A stretch of DNA of 64,000 nucleotides from positions 1 to 64,000 of the forward strand of contig NZ_JQGJ02000013.1 of the NCBI RefSeq assembly GCF_000802155.2, given 5' to 3'. A program made the translations under genes and the position numbers. Shown piece after piece: positions 44,636-53,955 of this stretch; within the stretch, counting starts at the first letter, position 1, and each line of letters begins with the position of its first letter. This stretch comes from Pseudomonas frederiksbergensis (lineage in GTDB: Bacteria > Pseudomonadota > Gammaproteobacteria > Pseudomonadales > Pseudomonadaceae). Under the pieces are notes generated by a model. It saw only the letters and a program-made list of their open reading frames with translations. It had not been told where the DNA came from and did not search any database.

Positions 44636-46993
44636 TCAGTCAACTCGGGTATTCCTCAGCCTCAATGCATTGAAAACTACAGATGCAGAACTGACGCTCA
44701 TGGCTATGGCAGCGATCATTGGCGACAGGAGGTGCCCCGTCAATGGATAGAGCAAACCAGCGGCAAGAGGTATACCCATTGAGTTGTAGAGAAAAGCAAA
44801 GCCCAAATTCTGGCGCATGTTTTTAACTGTGGCGACCGAAAGAGCTCGTGCTCGTAAGATCCCCATCAGGTCACCTTTGACCAGCGTGAGTTGCGCGCTA
44901 TTCATCGCCACGTCAGTCCCCGTTCCCATGGCTATCCCCACATCTGCTCGCGCCAGGGCCGGAGCATCGTTGATACCGTCACCTGCCATGGCCACTTTTC
45001 GCCCGTGTTGCTGTAGGTCTGCCACCAGACGTTCCTTGTCTTGGGGTTTGACTTCACCGTGGACCTCTTCAATCCCCATCTCCCTGGCGACAGCCCGAGC
45101 GGTAGTAAGCCCGTCCCCAGTAGCCATGATGATTTTCACGTTGTGAGCCTTAAGCTTGGTGACGGCCTCTTTTGAGGTCGGCTTGATCGGATCTGATACG
45201 GCCAACAAACCTGCCAATGCGCCGTCGACGGCGAGGTAGATAATACTGATGCCGTCAAGTCGCAACACCTCAGCGCGCTCTTGTAGGGAGTTGGTGCTCA
45301 CGCCTGCGGCTTCCATCAACGCTGTGTTCCCCAGCTGGAGCTTCTTGCCATCGACAACGCCACTGACGCCGATACCCGAATCCGACTCAAAGGATTCGGG
45401 CTTGGTGAGCTTTATGTTCTCGGCTCGGGCGTGATCGACGATCGCATGTGCTAAAGGATGCTCGCTGCCCTGATCAAGGCTGGCAGCCAGGTGAAGGACG
45501 TCGTCGGGATTGAAGGTGGGAGTGGCCTCCACGCTGTGAAACACGGGCCGTCCCTCTGTCAGAGTGCCTGTCTTGTCGACAATCAGCGTGTCGATTCTGC
45601 AAAGGCTTTCAATTGCACTGGCATCTCTGAACAAAACACCCATGCTGGCTGCTTTACCTGTCGACACCATGATCGACATAGGCGTAGCAAGTCCCAACGC
45701 ACAGGGACAAGCGATGATCAGCACGGCGACAGCGTTGATTAGACCAAACACCCAACTGGGCTCAGGGCCGAAAAGCCCCCAACCGATAAATGTCATTATC
45801 GCAATCGCGATAACACCCATCACGAAGTAGCCGGCAATCGAGTCGGCCATTCGTTGCATCGGCGCCTTGGAACGCTGAGCTCTCGCGACCATCTGTACGA
45901 TCTGGGACAGCATGGTTTCGGCACCGACCTTCTGGGCCTCCATCACCAGGCTCCCATGCGTATTCAGCGTGGCGCCGATCAGGCTATCTCCAGCTTTCTT
46001 CATTACCGGGACTGGCTCGCCAGTGAGCATCGACTCATCCACCGCACTTTCACCCTCAAGTACCGAACCATCAACTGGCACCTTTTCACCCGGTCTGACC
46101 CGTAAGTGGTCTCCCAGGTGCACATGTGTGAGAGGAATGTCTTCCTCCTGGCCATCGGCATTGATCCGGCGTGCAGTTTTGGGCGAAAGGCCGAGAAGAG
46201 ACTTAATGGCGGCGGAAGTTTGTGATCGGGCTTTGAGCTCAAGGATCTGGCCAAGCAACGTGAGCGAGATGATGACCGCTGCCGCTTCGAAGTAAACGCC
46301 GATACGTCCATCTTGCATGAAATTGGAGGGAAAACTTTGGGGGAAGAGCGTTGCTATGACGCTGTACAGATAAGCTGCGGCGGTGCCCAACCCAATCAGA
46401 GTCCACATGTTGGGACTGCGATTTTTAACCGAGGCCAGTCCCCTTACAAAAAAAGGCCATCCTGCCCATAAGGTCACGGGTGTCGCCAGAGCGAACTCGA
46501 TCCAGTTTTGAGCCGAACCATGAAGAAGTTGTAACGAGTGACCCGCCATCGCGAGCACGGTTACGACCACGGTTAAGGGCAGCGACCACCAGAAGCGGCG
46601 ATTGAAATCCCGGAGTTCAGGATTTTCTTCTTCATCAAGCGCCGGCATGACAGGCTCTAGTGCCATGCCACATTTAGGACAGTTACCGGGGCCGGTCTGC
46701 CGTATTTCAGGATGCATCGGGCACGTAAATTCAGTGCCCGTTTGTACCGCAGACTCCGGCGTTGTGCTGCCTGACTCGTTGCGCACCACGTGGCCACTGT
46801 AGCGCTCAGGGTCCGCTCGAAACTTCTCCTGACATTTCAGGCTACAGAACCGATACGTCTGTCCCTGGTAAGTCTCAGCAAATTTACTCGACGAAGTGAC
46901 TGCCATTCCACACACCGGGTCATGTAGATCAGCATCATCCCGGGAAGCAGCATGGGTGTGATTATGGTCGTGATGGCCAGAGGTGGTAGGCAT
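44636..46993 (-). CDS. P1B-type copper-exporting ATPase with YHS and heavy-metal-binding N-terminus
   Basis: A 785-residue pump. The N-terminus is His-rich (HHDHNHTH), then a YHS-type domain with DPVCGM (25-30) and SLKC, then a TCPMHPEI...CPKCGMAL zinc-ribbon-like metal domain (90-112). The core has TGE at 324-326, CPC at 429-431, phosphorylated Asp473 in DKTGTLTEG, GDGINDAP, and the Cu-ATPase MSVSSASVVFNALRL end. It exports Cu(I) from the cytoplasm. It is close to CopF/CopA-type pumps of metal islands, but I do not assign a symbol. No HMA domain is fused; CopZ is nearby instead. Confidence 0.92.
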   Translation of the reverse strand: MPTTSGHHDHNHTHAASRDDADLHDPVCGMAVTSSSKFAETYQGQTYRFCSLKCQEKFRADPERYSGHVVRNESGSTTPESAVQTGTEFTCPMHPEIRQTGPGNCPKCGMALEPVMPALDEEENPELRDFNRRFWWSLPLTVVVTVLAMAGHSLQLLHGSAQNWIEFALATPVTLWAGWPFFVRGLASVKNRSPNMWTLIGLGTAAAYLYSVIATLFPQSFPSNFMQDGRIGVYFEAAAVIISLTLLGQILELKARSQTSAAIKSLLGLSPKTARRINADGQEEDIPLTHVHLGDHLRVRPGEKVPVDGSVLEGESAVDESMLTGEPVPVMKKAGDSLIGATLNTHGSLVMEAQKVGAETMLSQIVQMVARAQRSKAPMQRMADSIAGYFVMGVIAIAIMTFIGWGLFGPEPSWVFGLINAVAVLIIACPCALGLATPMSIMVSTGKAASMGVLFRDASAIESLCRIDTLIVDKTGTLTEGRPVFHSVEATPTFNPDDVLHLAASLDQGSEHPLAHAIVDHARAENIKLTKPESFESDSGIGVSGVVDGKKLQLGNTALMEAAGVSTNSLQERAEVLRLDGISIIYLAVDGALAGLLAVSDPIKPTSKEAVTKLKAHNVKIIMATGDGLTTARAVAREMGIEEVHGEVKPQDKERLVADLQQHGRKVAMAGDGINDAPALARADVGIAMGTGTDVAMNSAQLTLVKGDLMGILRARALSVATVKNMRQNLGFAFLYNSMGIPLAAGLLYPLTGHLLSPMIAAIAMSVSSASVVFNALRLRNTRVD

Positions 46994-47173
46994 GTCTATT
47001 CCCCTTGTAAGGTGCTACTAGAAATGAGCATATTCAGTACAACGCTGATTTGCGGCTCCACAGTGGTGCGGTGATGTTTCCGCACGGACCCCGGCTGAGA
47101 AGCGTTGCTATGTTACTTGCGACTTAGCGTAGCCAACTCTTGCGTCGGGCCGGCAGAAACAGCCGACTCCGGT

Positions 47174-47707
47174 TTATTTCAGATCAAATTCGCCGACCAT
47201 TCCCGATTGGTAATGCCCCGGCACGTTGCAGGCAAACTGAAGCCCTGCACTGTTGTTGAAGGTCCAGATCAGCTCTTGGGTTGAGCCAGGCTCAATCAGG
47301 ACACTGTTAGGGTCGTCATGCTCCATTGCGACCATCTTCATTCCGCCCATGCCGTGGCTCATGCCGCTCATCTTCCCGGTACCGGTAGGGCTTAATGTTC
47401 CGTTCTTGAACATGCTTGCCATTTCTTTCTGGTGTGCTGCATGAGCAGCGGCTTTGCCGATGTTGAACTCATGCAGCAGCGAACCCTCGTTGCGAAGGAC
47501 AAAGCGGATTGTTTCACCAGGTTTTACGTCAATGCTTTTAGGCTTGAAAAAAATGTCGCCCATCTCGACCTCTACAGTGCGGGTAACGTCAGAGGCCACA
47601 CCAGGCTGGCCTATGTCGTCTTGTCCATGCCCAGCATTAGCCATAGCCGTAGCAGCGAAAAAAAGGGTCATTGCTGCGATGAACGGGGTAGCGAGCGTAG
47701 TTTTCAT
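47174..47707 (-). CDS. Periplasmic cupredoxin-domain copper tolerance protein (CopI/PA2807-like)
   Basis: A 177-residue protein with signal peptide (cleavage near AMANA) and a cupredoxin fold. Type 1 copper ligands are His in LLHEFNIG and Cys, His and Met in FACNVPGHYQSGM. An inserted Met/His stretch (GKMSGMSHGMGGMKM) lies between them. Similar CopR-controlled cupredoxins are PA2807 of P. aeruginosa and CopI of purple bacteria. Start at ATG 47707 rather than 47734 gives the signal peptide. The CopR box is 72 bp upstream. Confidence 0.86.
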   Translation of the reverse strand: MKTTLATPFIAAMTLFFAATAMANAGHGQDDIGQPGVASDVTRTVEVEMGDIFFKPKSIDVKPGETIRFVLRNEGSLLHEFNIGKAAAHAAHQKEMASMFKNGTLSPTGTGKMSGMSHGMGGMKMVAMEHDDPNSVLIEPGSTQELIWTFNNSAGLQFACNVPGHYQSGMVGEFDLK

Positions 47708-47778
47708 GGTGACCTCAGGAATACGTGGGAACATTGGCTATGCTAATGATGCTCAGCTGCCAGCTAACTGACTTGGGC

Positions 47779-47794
47779 ATTACTTCTTTGTCAG
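47779..47794 (-). promoter_or_regulatory. CopR box upstream of the cupredoxin gene
   Basis: Minus strand CTGACA-AAGAA-GTAAT, a full match to the motif. Confidence 0.88.
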
Positions 47795-47864
47795 TTTTCT
47801 AAATAGATACGGCGTCCAATTGACGCCGCAACAAGATGCTGACAAGTACTTATCCTGGGGGCGT

Positions 47865-48218
47865 TTATTGATGGTTTTCTGAAAGCATCAATTTGTGCTC
47901 GCGCTGCATCTGGCGCAAAACGTCGTCAACAATTTTGTCGTGCTTCTCCATCCAGGCTAGATGCTGTTGGGGTGACATTGAGGCATCTGGGTGATCGTTG
48001 TGGAGCTGGCTCATGATGTCGCCAAGCATCTTCATGTGTTCTGCCATGTGGACGTGACGCTCTCCTTCAGGGGCTTGTTCAGCTTTCATCAACGTGGCCT
48101 CGGCCTTGTCGCGCAAACCTTCCATACGCTCAATCACACGATCTCCGCCGCTTTCAGCCCACACAGAAGCCGAGACCAGTATCGAGCTTACAAAAAACAG
48201 CATTTTCAGGTGGTTCAT
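47865..48218 (-). CDS. Small periplasmic helical protein with AESGGDR mature start
   Basis: A 117-residue protein with a signal peptide (HLKMLFFVSSILVSASVWA), mature start ESGGDRVIERMEG, then a His/Met-rich helical body (ERHVHMAEHMKMLGDIMSQL; SMSPQQHLAWMEKHDKIVDD). It resembles CnrX/CopK-like or LTXXQ-type metal-sensing helical proteins only in composition. A CopR box lies 127 bp upstream, so it is probably copper-induced. Function unknown. Confidence 0.75.
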   Translation of the reverse strand: MNHLKMLFFVSSILVSASVWAESGGDRVIERMEGLRDKAEATLMKAEQAPEGERHVHMAEHMKMLGDIMSQLHNDHPDASMSPQQHLAWMEKHDKIVDDVLRQMQREHKLMLSENHQ

Positions 48219-48344
48219 CGGGGTAGCTCCTCATGAGGGAATCCGACTTCCATACGATTCATCGCTCAGAGGTCGGTCGAGCACCAATGAAGTGCTCATG
48301 TCTGAACCCTAGCCAGCACTCGCTGACATCTACCTGAAGCCAAG

Positions 48345-48360
48345 ATTACTTTTCTGTCAG
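48345..48360 (-). promoter_or_regulatory. CopR box between the small periplasmic gene and copR
   Basis: Minus strand CTGACA-GAAAA-GTAAT, oriented toward the gene at 48218 and 63 bp from the copR start, so it may also autoregulate copRS. Confidence 0.87.
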
Positions 48361-48422
48361 TTGCTGGTTGGCTGCCAGTTTTCGTTGCAGACTCCGCTTA
48401 ACCTTTATCTGAGAACGACCTC

Positions 48423-49109
48423 ATGAGACTTCTTGTCGCTGAAGACGAACCAAAAATAGGTATCTATTTGCAGCAAGGGCTCAACGAGGCCGGGTTCAAT
48501 GTCGACCGTTTCACGAATGGAAAAGAGGCGCTTCAGCACGCTTTGAGCGAAGCCTATGATCTGCTGATTCTCGACGTCATGATGCCGGGTTTGGATGGCT
48601 GGGAAGTCCTGCAGAAGGTGCGCGCTTCCGGGAAAGACGTCCCGGTGCTTTTTCTCACCGCCAGAGACCGCGTTGAAGACCGAGTGAAGGGACTTGAACT
48701 CGGTGCGGATGACTATCTGATCAAACCCTTCGCGTTTTCTGAATTGCTTGCTCGAGTCAGAACGCTGCTGCGTCGCGGTAGCAGCGCACCTTCGCAAACC
48801 TTTATGAAACTGGCTGACCTTGAAGTGGACCTGCTCAAGCGTCGAGCCATCCGAGGAGGCAAACGCATAGACCTTACGGCCAAAGAGTTCGCGTTGCTTG
48901 AGCTTCTGCTGCGTCGTCGAGGGGAGGTGCTGCCAAAGTCTCTTATCGCCTCCCAGGTTTGGGATATGAACTTCGACAGCGATACCAACGTTATCGAGGT
49001 TGCAGTGAGACGGCTCAGGGCCAAGATAGACGACGATTTTGAGGTCAAGTTGATTCATACCTCAAGGGGAATGGGTTACATGCTCGATGCACCAGATTCG
49101 GAGTCGTGA
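48423..49109 (+). CDS. copR: Copper response regulator CopR (OmpR family)
   Basis: A 228-residue regulator. The receiver domain has the acidic pocket EDE (7-9), phospho-acceptor Asp51 (LLILDVMMPG) and Lys in DYLIKPFAF. The C-terminal winged helix carries VWDMNFDSDTNVIEVAVRRL. It is encoded with copS and adjacent to copper genes carrying five CopR motifs, so is the likely activator of all of them. It differs from the CzcR at 62.1-62.8 kb. Confidence 0.93.
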   Translation: MRLLVAEDEPKIGIYLQQGLNEAGFNVDRFTNGKEALQHALSEAYDLLILDVMMPGLDGWEVLQKVRASGKDVPVLFLTARDRVEDRVKGLELGADDYLIKPFAFSELLARVRTLLRRGSSAPSQTFMKLADLEVDLLKRRAIRGGKRIDLTAKEFALLELLLRRRGEVLPKSLIASQVWDMNFDSDTNVIEVAVRRLRAKIDDDFEVKLIHTSRGMGYMLDAPDSES

Positions 49110-50497
49110 TGAACCGGATGTCCCTGACGACTCGTATGAGTCTGATGTTTATGCTCGCGGTAACGGCCGTGCTCACGGTCGCCGGACTCAGTTTCAATAA
49201 CCTCAGCCGGCATCATTTCAAGATGCTGGATCAGCAGGCATTGTACGAAAAACTCCACTCGACCCAGCGGATCTTGTCCGGGCTGAGCAACATCGATCAA
49301 TTCAGCGAGGCTAAACCGGAGTTAGAAGCGCTGCTGGGCGCACACCGTGATTTGACTGCGCTTATCATCGATGGCGACGGCAAGGTGCTGTTTGCGGATC
49401 CCGGCCCGGTCGACGTTCCGAAGGCGTTTCGAACAACCACAAACACAACCGTCTGGGAATGGCGGGAGCAAGAGCAGATGTTCCGTGGTGTGACTGCGCA
49501 ATCCGTAGTGACGGGACAAGAAAGGCCATTAACTGTCATGTTGATTTTTGACGTTACGCAGCATATGTCCTTTTTCGAGACGCTCGAACGATGGTTTTGG
49601 ATAGGGTTGGTGATCAGCGCATTGGTCAGTGCTGCACTCGGCTGGATGGTAGCTAGCAGTGGCATGCGGCCTATCCGCCAGGTCACACGGGTTGCTGCCT
49701 CCATGTCAGCAAAATCACTCAAGGAGCGTATTCCCCTGGCACCCGTTCCGAAAGAGCTTCAACAGATGGTGTTGTCGTTCAACGCCATGTTATCCAGGCT
49801 CGACGATGCATTTGTCCGGTTATCCAACTTTTCGGCAGACATTGCCCACGAACTACGGACCCCCGTGAGCAACTTGATGACCCACACTGAAGTGGTGCTT
49901 TCGAGAAAAAGAAACATCGAGGACTACGAAGACAATTTGTACTCCAATCTTGATGACTTGAAGCGCATGAGCCGGATGATTGATGACATGCTTTTTCTGG
50001 CGAAATCTGACAATGGTCTAATTACGCACGAGAGCAAGCCAATAGACCTGGTGGCTGTCGTGGAAAAATTGCTTGAGTACTACCGCCTGTTGGCTGATGA
50101 ACGAGGGATCGAGCTCAAGGTTTCAGGACGGGGGAGCGTGCGAGGTGATGTTCTTATGCTCCACCGAGCGATTTCCAATCTGCTCTCAAATGCGCTGCGC
50201 TACACCTATGAAGGGACGTCAATCAGTGTCGATATTCAGCACAAGGATGCGTCGGTAACGGTTGTCGTGGAAAACCATGGTGAGCCCATTGCACCCGAAC
50301 ACCTTGAAAAGCTGTTTGATCGTTTTTATCGCGTGGACCCAGCGCGGCGAGAAGGAAGTCCAAGCAACGCAGGGCTAGGTCTGTCGATTACCCGATCAAT
50401 TGTCGAAGCGCACGATGGCAAGATCTGGTGTACGTCAGGCGACGGGAAAACGGCTTTTCATCTTGAGTTTCCGGCCGTCGATTCGACGGTTAGCTGA
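49109..50497 (+). CDS. copS: Copper sensor histidine kinase CopS
   Basis: A 462-residue kinase with two membrane helices (about 10-30 and 163-183) around a periplasmic sensor loop, a HAMP domain, phospho-acceptor His247 (SADIAHELRTPVSNLMTH), N-box ISNLLSNALRY and G-box NAGLGLSI. The family senses periplasmic Cu. The start overlaps the copR stop by 1 bp (TGATG); a GTG at 49106 is also possible. Confidence 0.92.
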   Translation: MNRMSLTTRMSLMFMLAVTAVLTVAGLSFNNLSRHHFKMLDQQALYEKLHSTQRILSGLSNIDQFSEAKPELEALLGAHRDLTALIIDGDGKVLFADPGPVDVPKAFRTTTNTTVWEWREQEQMFRGVTAQSVVTGQERPLTVMLIFDVTQHMSFFETLERWFWIGLVISALVSAALGWMVASSGMRPIRQVTRVAASMSAKSLKERIPLAPVPKELQQMVLSFNAMLSRLDDAFVRLSNFSADIAHELRTPVSNLMTHTEVVLSRKRNIEDYEDNLYSNLDDLKRMSRMIDDMLFLAKSDNGLITHESKPIDLVAVVEKLLEYYRLLADERGIELKVSGRGSVRGDVLMLHRAISNLLSNALRYTYEGTSISVDIQHKDASVTVVVENHGEPIAPEHLEKLFDRFYRVDPARREGSPSNAGLGLSITRSIVEAHDGKIWCTSGDGKTAFHLEFPAVDSTVS

Positions 50498-50857
50498 GCG
50501 ACAAAACATTTGGGACCAACGGCGTCTTGGCGTTGTGCGTTTAGCTACGCCTCTGCGGATTTTTCAGAGTGATTGAGCTCCCCGGTCCTGCGGTACGCCG
50601 TCTCTTTTCAGGCCTTGCTACGCTCAACGATTAGATGCCAAACATCGGATCAAGCTGACTGAAATGTAATCGAACAGTTTGTGATCGTGTGGCATCGTGT
50701 TCTCGCACTGTGACGTTAGGGCTAGCGAGTTTCTCCTGTTCAACCTGGCGAAGAGGACGGGGGCTCCGAGTTAATCAACAGTGGTTTTTAAAGAAATTAA
50801 AAACTAGTTCCTCCCAAAAAACCTCGAATCAACAGCGCTTGCTGTGAGGAGTCTTGC
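50498..50857. other. copS-copC intergenic region
   Basis: 360 bp without a supported gene. It contains the CopR box at 50655-50670 and the copC promoter region. A poly-A/T stretch precedes the copC ribosome-binding site TGAGGAG. Confidence 0.6.
50655..50670 (+). promoter_or_regulatory. CopR box upstream of copC
   Basis: Plus strand CTGACT-GAAAT-GTAAT, one mismatch to the motif, 188 bp before the copC ATG. Confidence 0.75.
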
Positions 50858-51241
50858 ATGTCATTCCTTAAAACTACGTCCGTGGCCGTTGCAATCACTG
50901 CTGGTTTGCTTCTGAGTGCAGTGGCCCAGGCACATCCAAAACTTCTTTCTTCCACTCCGGCAGAAGGCTCGGATGCGGCGGCTCCGTCGAAAATCGAACT
51001 GCATTTTTCTGAGAATCTCACCACTCAGTTTTCCGGTGCAAAGCTGATCATGACCGACATGCCTGGCATGCCTAACTCCCCCATGGGTGTAAAGGCCGCT
51101 GTCGCTGCTGGTGGTGATCCGAAAACGATGGTGATTACGCCGGCTGCACCGCTGACCACCGGTACCTACAAAGTTGAATGGCGTGCAGTGTCTTCGGACA
51201 CCCACCCGATCACCGGCAACTTTTCATTCAAAGTGAAATGA
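50858..51241 (+). CDS. copC: Periplasmic copper-binding protein CopC
   Basis: A 127-residue protein with signal peptide cleaved after AVAQA, so the mature protein starts with His26 (HPKLL), the N-terminal Cu(II) ligand of CopC. The C-terminal Asp-x-His pair (DTHPITGNF) completes that site. The Met-rich segment MTDMPGMPNSPMG resembles the Cu(I) site of Pseudomonas CopC. It is followed 3 bp later by copD. Confidence 0.93.
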   Translation: MSFLKTTSVAVAITAGLLLSAVAQAHPKLLSSTPAEGSDAAAPSKIELHFSENLTTQFSGAKLIMTDMPGMPNSPMGVKAAVAAGGDPKTMVITPAAPLTTGTYKVEWRAVSSDTHPITGNFSFKVK

Positions 51242-51244
51242 TCC

Positions 51245-52183
51245 ATGAGCGACTCATTAAATATCGTGGTTCGCTTTGCTCTCTATTTTGACCTGATGTT
51301 GTTATTTGGACTGGCCATATTCGGCTTGTACAGTCTCAGGGGAAAGGAAAGGGTATCGGGCACGGTCTTGAACTTTGAGTCGCTTCTTTACGGTACTTCT
51401 ATTGCAGGTGTAGCTCTGTCCCTTGCTGCGATGTTGTTGCTTGCAAAAGCAATGAGCGGTGTATCGGAGCTTATGGAGCTACATCACCACATTTTTGAAA
51501 TGGTCATCATGGGCACCGATGTTGGGTTGACCTGGATGGTTCGGATAGCCGCCTTGGTGGGGGCAATTCTGGGCGTCGCGTTGAATAAACGATATCCGAC
51601 ACCCAGCCTCTGGATCGTCACCGCCTGTGGAGCAATCGCGTTGGCCACGCTAGCCTGGACAGGGCATGGTGCCATGGACGAAGGCAGCCGCCGCTACTGG
51701 CATTTTCTCAGCGACATTTTCCATTTATTAGCGGCAGGTGGCTGGTTGGGTGCTCTAGCGGCCTTCGCTCTACTGCTGCGGTTGAAATCGCTGAAGGGTG
51801 AGGAGGAAGCACGTATTCTTGCCCGCGTGCTGACTGGCTTTGAGTCGGCCGGCGGTGTGATTGTTGCGATCATAAGCGTTACGGGAGTAGTAAATTACCT
51901 TTTCATCGTCGGTCCCAACCTTGATGAGGTCATGCTCAGTACCTATGGCCAGTTGCTGTTTTTGAAGATCCTGCTCTTTGCCGGGATGATCGTTTTAGCG
52001 ACGCTGAACCGCTTTCACTTAAGCCCGCTATTGGAGCGCTCGGTTCGCAATGGTCAATACTCTGTAGCGGTCAATGCCTTGCGCCGCAGCATGAAATTCG
52101 AATTCCTGATGGCAATCCTCATCATCTGTCTTGTCGCATGGTTAGGCACGCTAAGTCCTGAAATGGAAATGAGCGCGCAATAG
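51245..52183 (+). CDS. copD: Inner-membrane copper protein CopD
   Basis: A 312-residue protein with about eight membrane helices. Conserved His positions lie in LHHHIFEMVIMG and YWHFLSDIFHLLAAGGWLGA. With CopC it moves copper between periplasm and cytoplasm; in P. syringae CopCD promotes uptake. It is directly downstream of copC and presumably in one transcript. Confidence 0.92.
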   Translation: MSDSLNIVVRFALYFDLMLLFGLAIFGLYSLRGKERVSGTVLNFESLLYGTSIAGVALSLAAMLLLAKAMSGVSELMELHHHIFEMVIMGTDVGLTWMVRIAALVGAILGVALNKRYPTPSLWIVTACGAIALATLAWTGHGAMDEGSRRYWHFLSDIFHLLAAGGWLGALAAFALLLRLKSLKGEEEARILARVLTGFESAGGVIVAIISVTGVVNYLFIVGPNLDEVMLSTYGQLLFLKILLFAGMIVLATLNRFHLSPLLERSVRNGQYSVAVNALRRSMKFEFLMAILIICLVAWLGTLSPEMEMSAQ

Positions 52184-52256
52184 AGGTTTCTGGCAGCTAA
52201 CCAAGAAGCCTAGAACGTGATTGTTAGCACCATTTCTACTGGCTACACTTCAGCCC

Positions 52257-52598
52257 ATGACACGCTATCTACGGCTTTGCCTGATTTTCCTGATTAGCCT
52301 GGCGCTTCCCTTCAGCGGGATGGCGGGTGTTCAGGCGCCGACAGAGCCGTGCCCGATGCAAACCATGGGCATGGCGATGATGGACGGCATGGGCCAAGAC
52401 TGCTGCCATGACATGAAAAGCCCAACCGAGCACGGTAAACCCTGTAAGCCGGGCCAGGAGTGCAAGACCGGCGGCATGCTGCAAGTCTCCATCATCAAGC
52501 CTCCGGTGACCCTGTCGAGCCCCCTCGCAGCGTCCATCTCCATAGATTCCCATCCTGTCCAAACTCCATCAGGGGTATGGCGACCTCCCCGCATTTGA
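52257..52598 (+). CDS. Small secreted Cys/Met-rich protein preceding the Cus-like operon
   Basis: A 113-residue protein with an N-terminal signal (RYLRLCLIFLISLALPFSGM), then PCPMQTMGMAMMDGMGQDCC, CKPGQECKTGG and a C-terminal tail. The alternating Cys/Met/His pattern suggests Cu(I) binding in the periplasm. Similar short genes often head RND metal-efflux operons. It may be a metallochaperone for CusCBA (inference). Confidence 0.7.
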   Translation: MTRYLRLCLIFLISLALPFSGMAGVQAPTEPCPMQTMGMAMMDGMGQDCCHDMKSPTEHGKPCKPGQECKTGGMLQVSIIKPPVTLSSPLAASISIDSHPVQTPSGVWRPPRI

Positions 52599-52698
52599 TT
52601 CCTGTACCACACTGAGCCTCATTCCGCGTCAGGCGGTATGGGATATCTGCGTGCATCTCTCATGAAGCACGCAGTGGATCATCACAGGAATCGTGAAC

Positions 52699-53955
52699 AT
52701 GAAATCCAAGTGCTATTGCACAGGGCGGCCCCTCGTGGCCATCTTGGCGGCAAGCGTATTGGCCACGCCGAGTTTCGCTGCTGCGTTGACACTCGATGAT
52801 GCTTTGCAGCTGGCTGAAACCAATGCGCCGTCGCTGACTGCACAAGATGCAAAAATTCGTGCCGCCACTAGTGCAGCCATCCCAGCCGGGGAACTACCCG
52901 ATCCCAAGTTGCTGGTAGGTATACAGAACTATCCCATTGGGGGGCCGGATCGCTGGAGCATCGATCAGGACTTCATGACCATGCAAATGGTCGGTGTCAG
53001 TCAGGAAATGCCGAACAGCGCCAAACGAAAAGCCCGAATCGAGGTTGCTGATGCAGCCATTGACCGCGCTGCCGCTGAGCGTCTGGTCGAACGTCTAAAG
53101 GTTCGTCAGGCCACGGCGCTGGCCTGGATCAGCAGCTATTCCGTTGAGCGTAAAGACGCGCTGTTCCAGGACTTCTATAGGGAAAACCGCCTGCTGGCCG
53201 ATACCGTCCGCGCGCAGATTGCCGGTGGCCGCGCTCAACCTGCTGATGCCGTCACGCCCAAACAGGAGGCGGCACAACTGGAAGAGCAGCAGGACGATCT
53301 GATTCGCCAGAGATCGCAAGCCCGAGCAGCTTTGAAGAGCTGGATTGGACCAGCCGCAAACGATAAACCTGTGGGCAGCTTGCCTGAATGGCCTGTAGAA
53401 GCCTCTGGGTACTCTCACAACGTTCAACATCACCCAGAATTGGCAGCGTTTGCCCCAATGACCCGCGAAGCGCAGGCCAAGGTGCGCGAGGCCGAAGCGG
53501 AAAAGCGGTCTGATTGGAGCTGGGAAGTCGACTATCAGCATCGCGGCCGAGAGTTCGGCGACATGGTCAGCGTGCAGTTTTCATGGGATCTACCACTGTT
53601 TCCTGACTCGCGACAAAACCCAAAAATCGCAGCCAAGCATGCGGAACTCAATCAGCTTGAGGCTGAGCGTGAGGTCCTTTCACGCGAGCACACCCAGCAA
53701 TTGGAGGATGACTTAGCGGACTATGAGCGCCTGAACCGCGCCGTTCATCGAGCCCAGACCAGCCTGCTCCCTTTGGCTAAGGAAAAGGTCGAGCTCACTA
53801 TGGCCAGCTATCGCGCCGGCAAAGGCGATCTGAACTCCGTCGTGGCCGCTCGGCGCGAGCTTATCGAAGCCCGTCTCAAGCAGATTGATGTTGAAGAGCA
53901 GCGTGCTCTCACCAGCGCTCGCCTGTATTTCGCCTATGGGGAGTCCGCTCAATGA
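52699..53955 (+). CDS. RND outer-membrane efflux protein (CusC/CzcC-like TolC family)
   Basis: A 418-residue TolC-family protein with signal peptide (VAILAASVLATPSFAAALTL) and two repeats of the outer-membrane efflux domain, rich in long Ala/Glu/Arg helices. It forms the outer channel of the tripartite pump with the next two genes. ATG 52699 has AGGA at suitable spacing; GTG 52693 is an alternative. Overlaps the adaptor gene by 4 bp. Confidence 0.86.
   Translation: MKSKCYCTGRPLVAILAASVLATPSFAAALTLDDALQLAETNAPSLTAQDAKIRAATSAAIPAGELPDPKLLVGIQNYPIGGPDRWSIDQDFMTMQMVGVSQEMPNSAKRKARIEVADAAIDRAAAERLVERLKVRQATALAWISSYSVERKDALFQDFYRENRLLADTVRAQIAGGRAQPADAVTPKQEAAQLEEQQDDLIRQRSQARAALKSWIGPAANDKPVGSLPEWPVEASGYSHNVQHHPELAAFAPMTREAQAKVREAEAEKRSDWSWEVDYQHRGREFGDMVSVQFSWDLPLFPDSRQNPKIAAKHAELNQLEAEREVLSREHTQQLEDDLADYERLNRAVHRAQTSLLPLAKEKVELTMASYRAGKGDLNSVVAARRELIEARLKQIDVEEQRALTSARLYFAYGESAQ

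Noticed and set aside
46785..46795. CCACGTGG palindrome as a third parS
   Set aside because: Only the 8-bp centre matches; flanks GCACCACGTGGCCA do not fit the 14-bp core.
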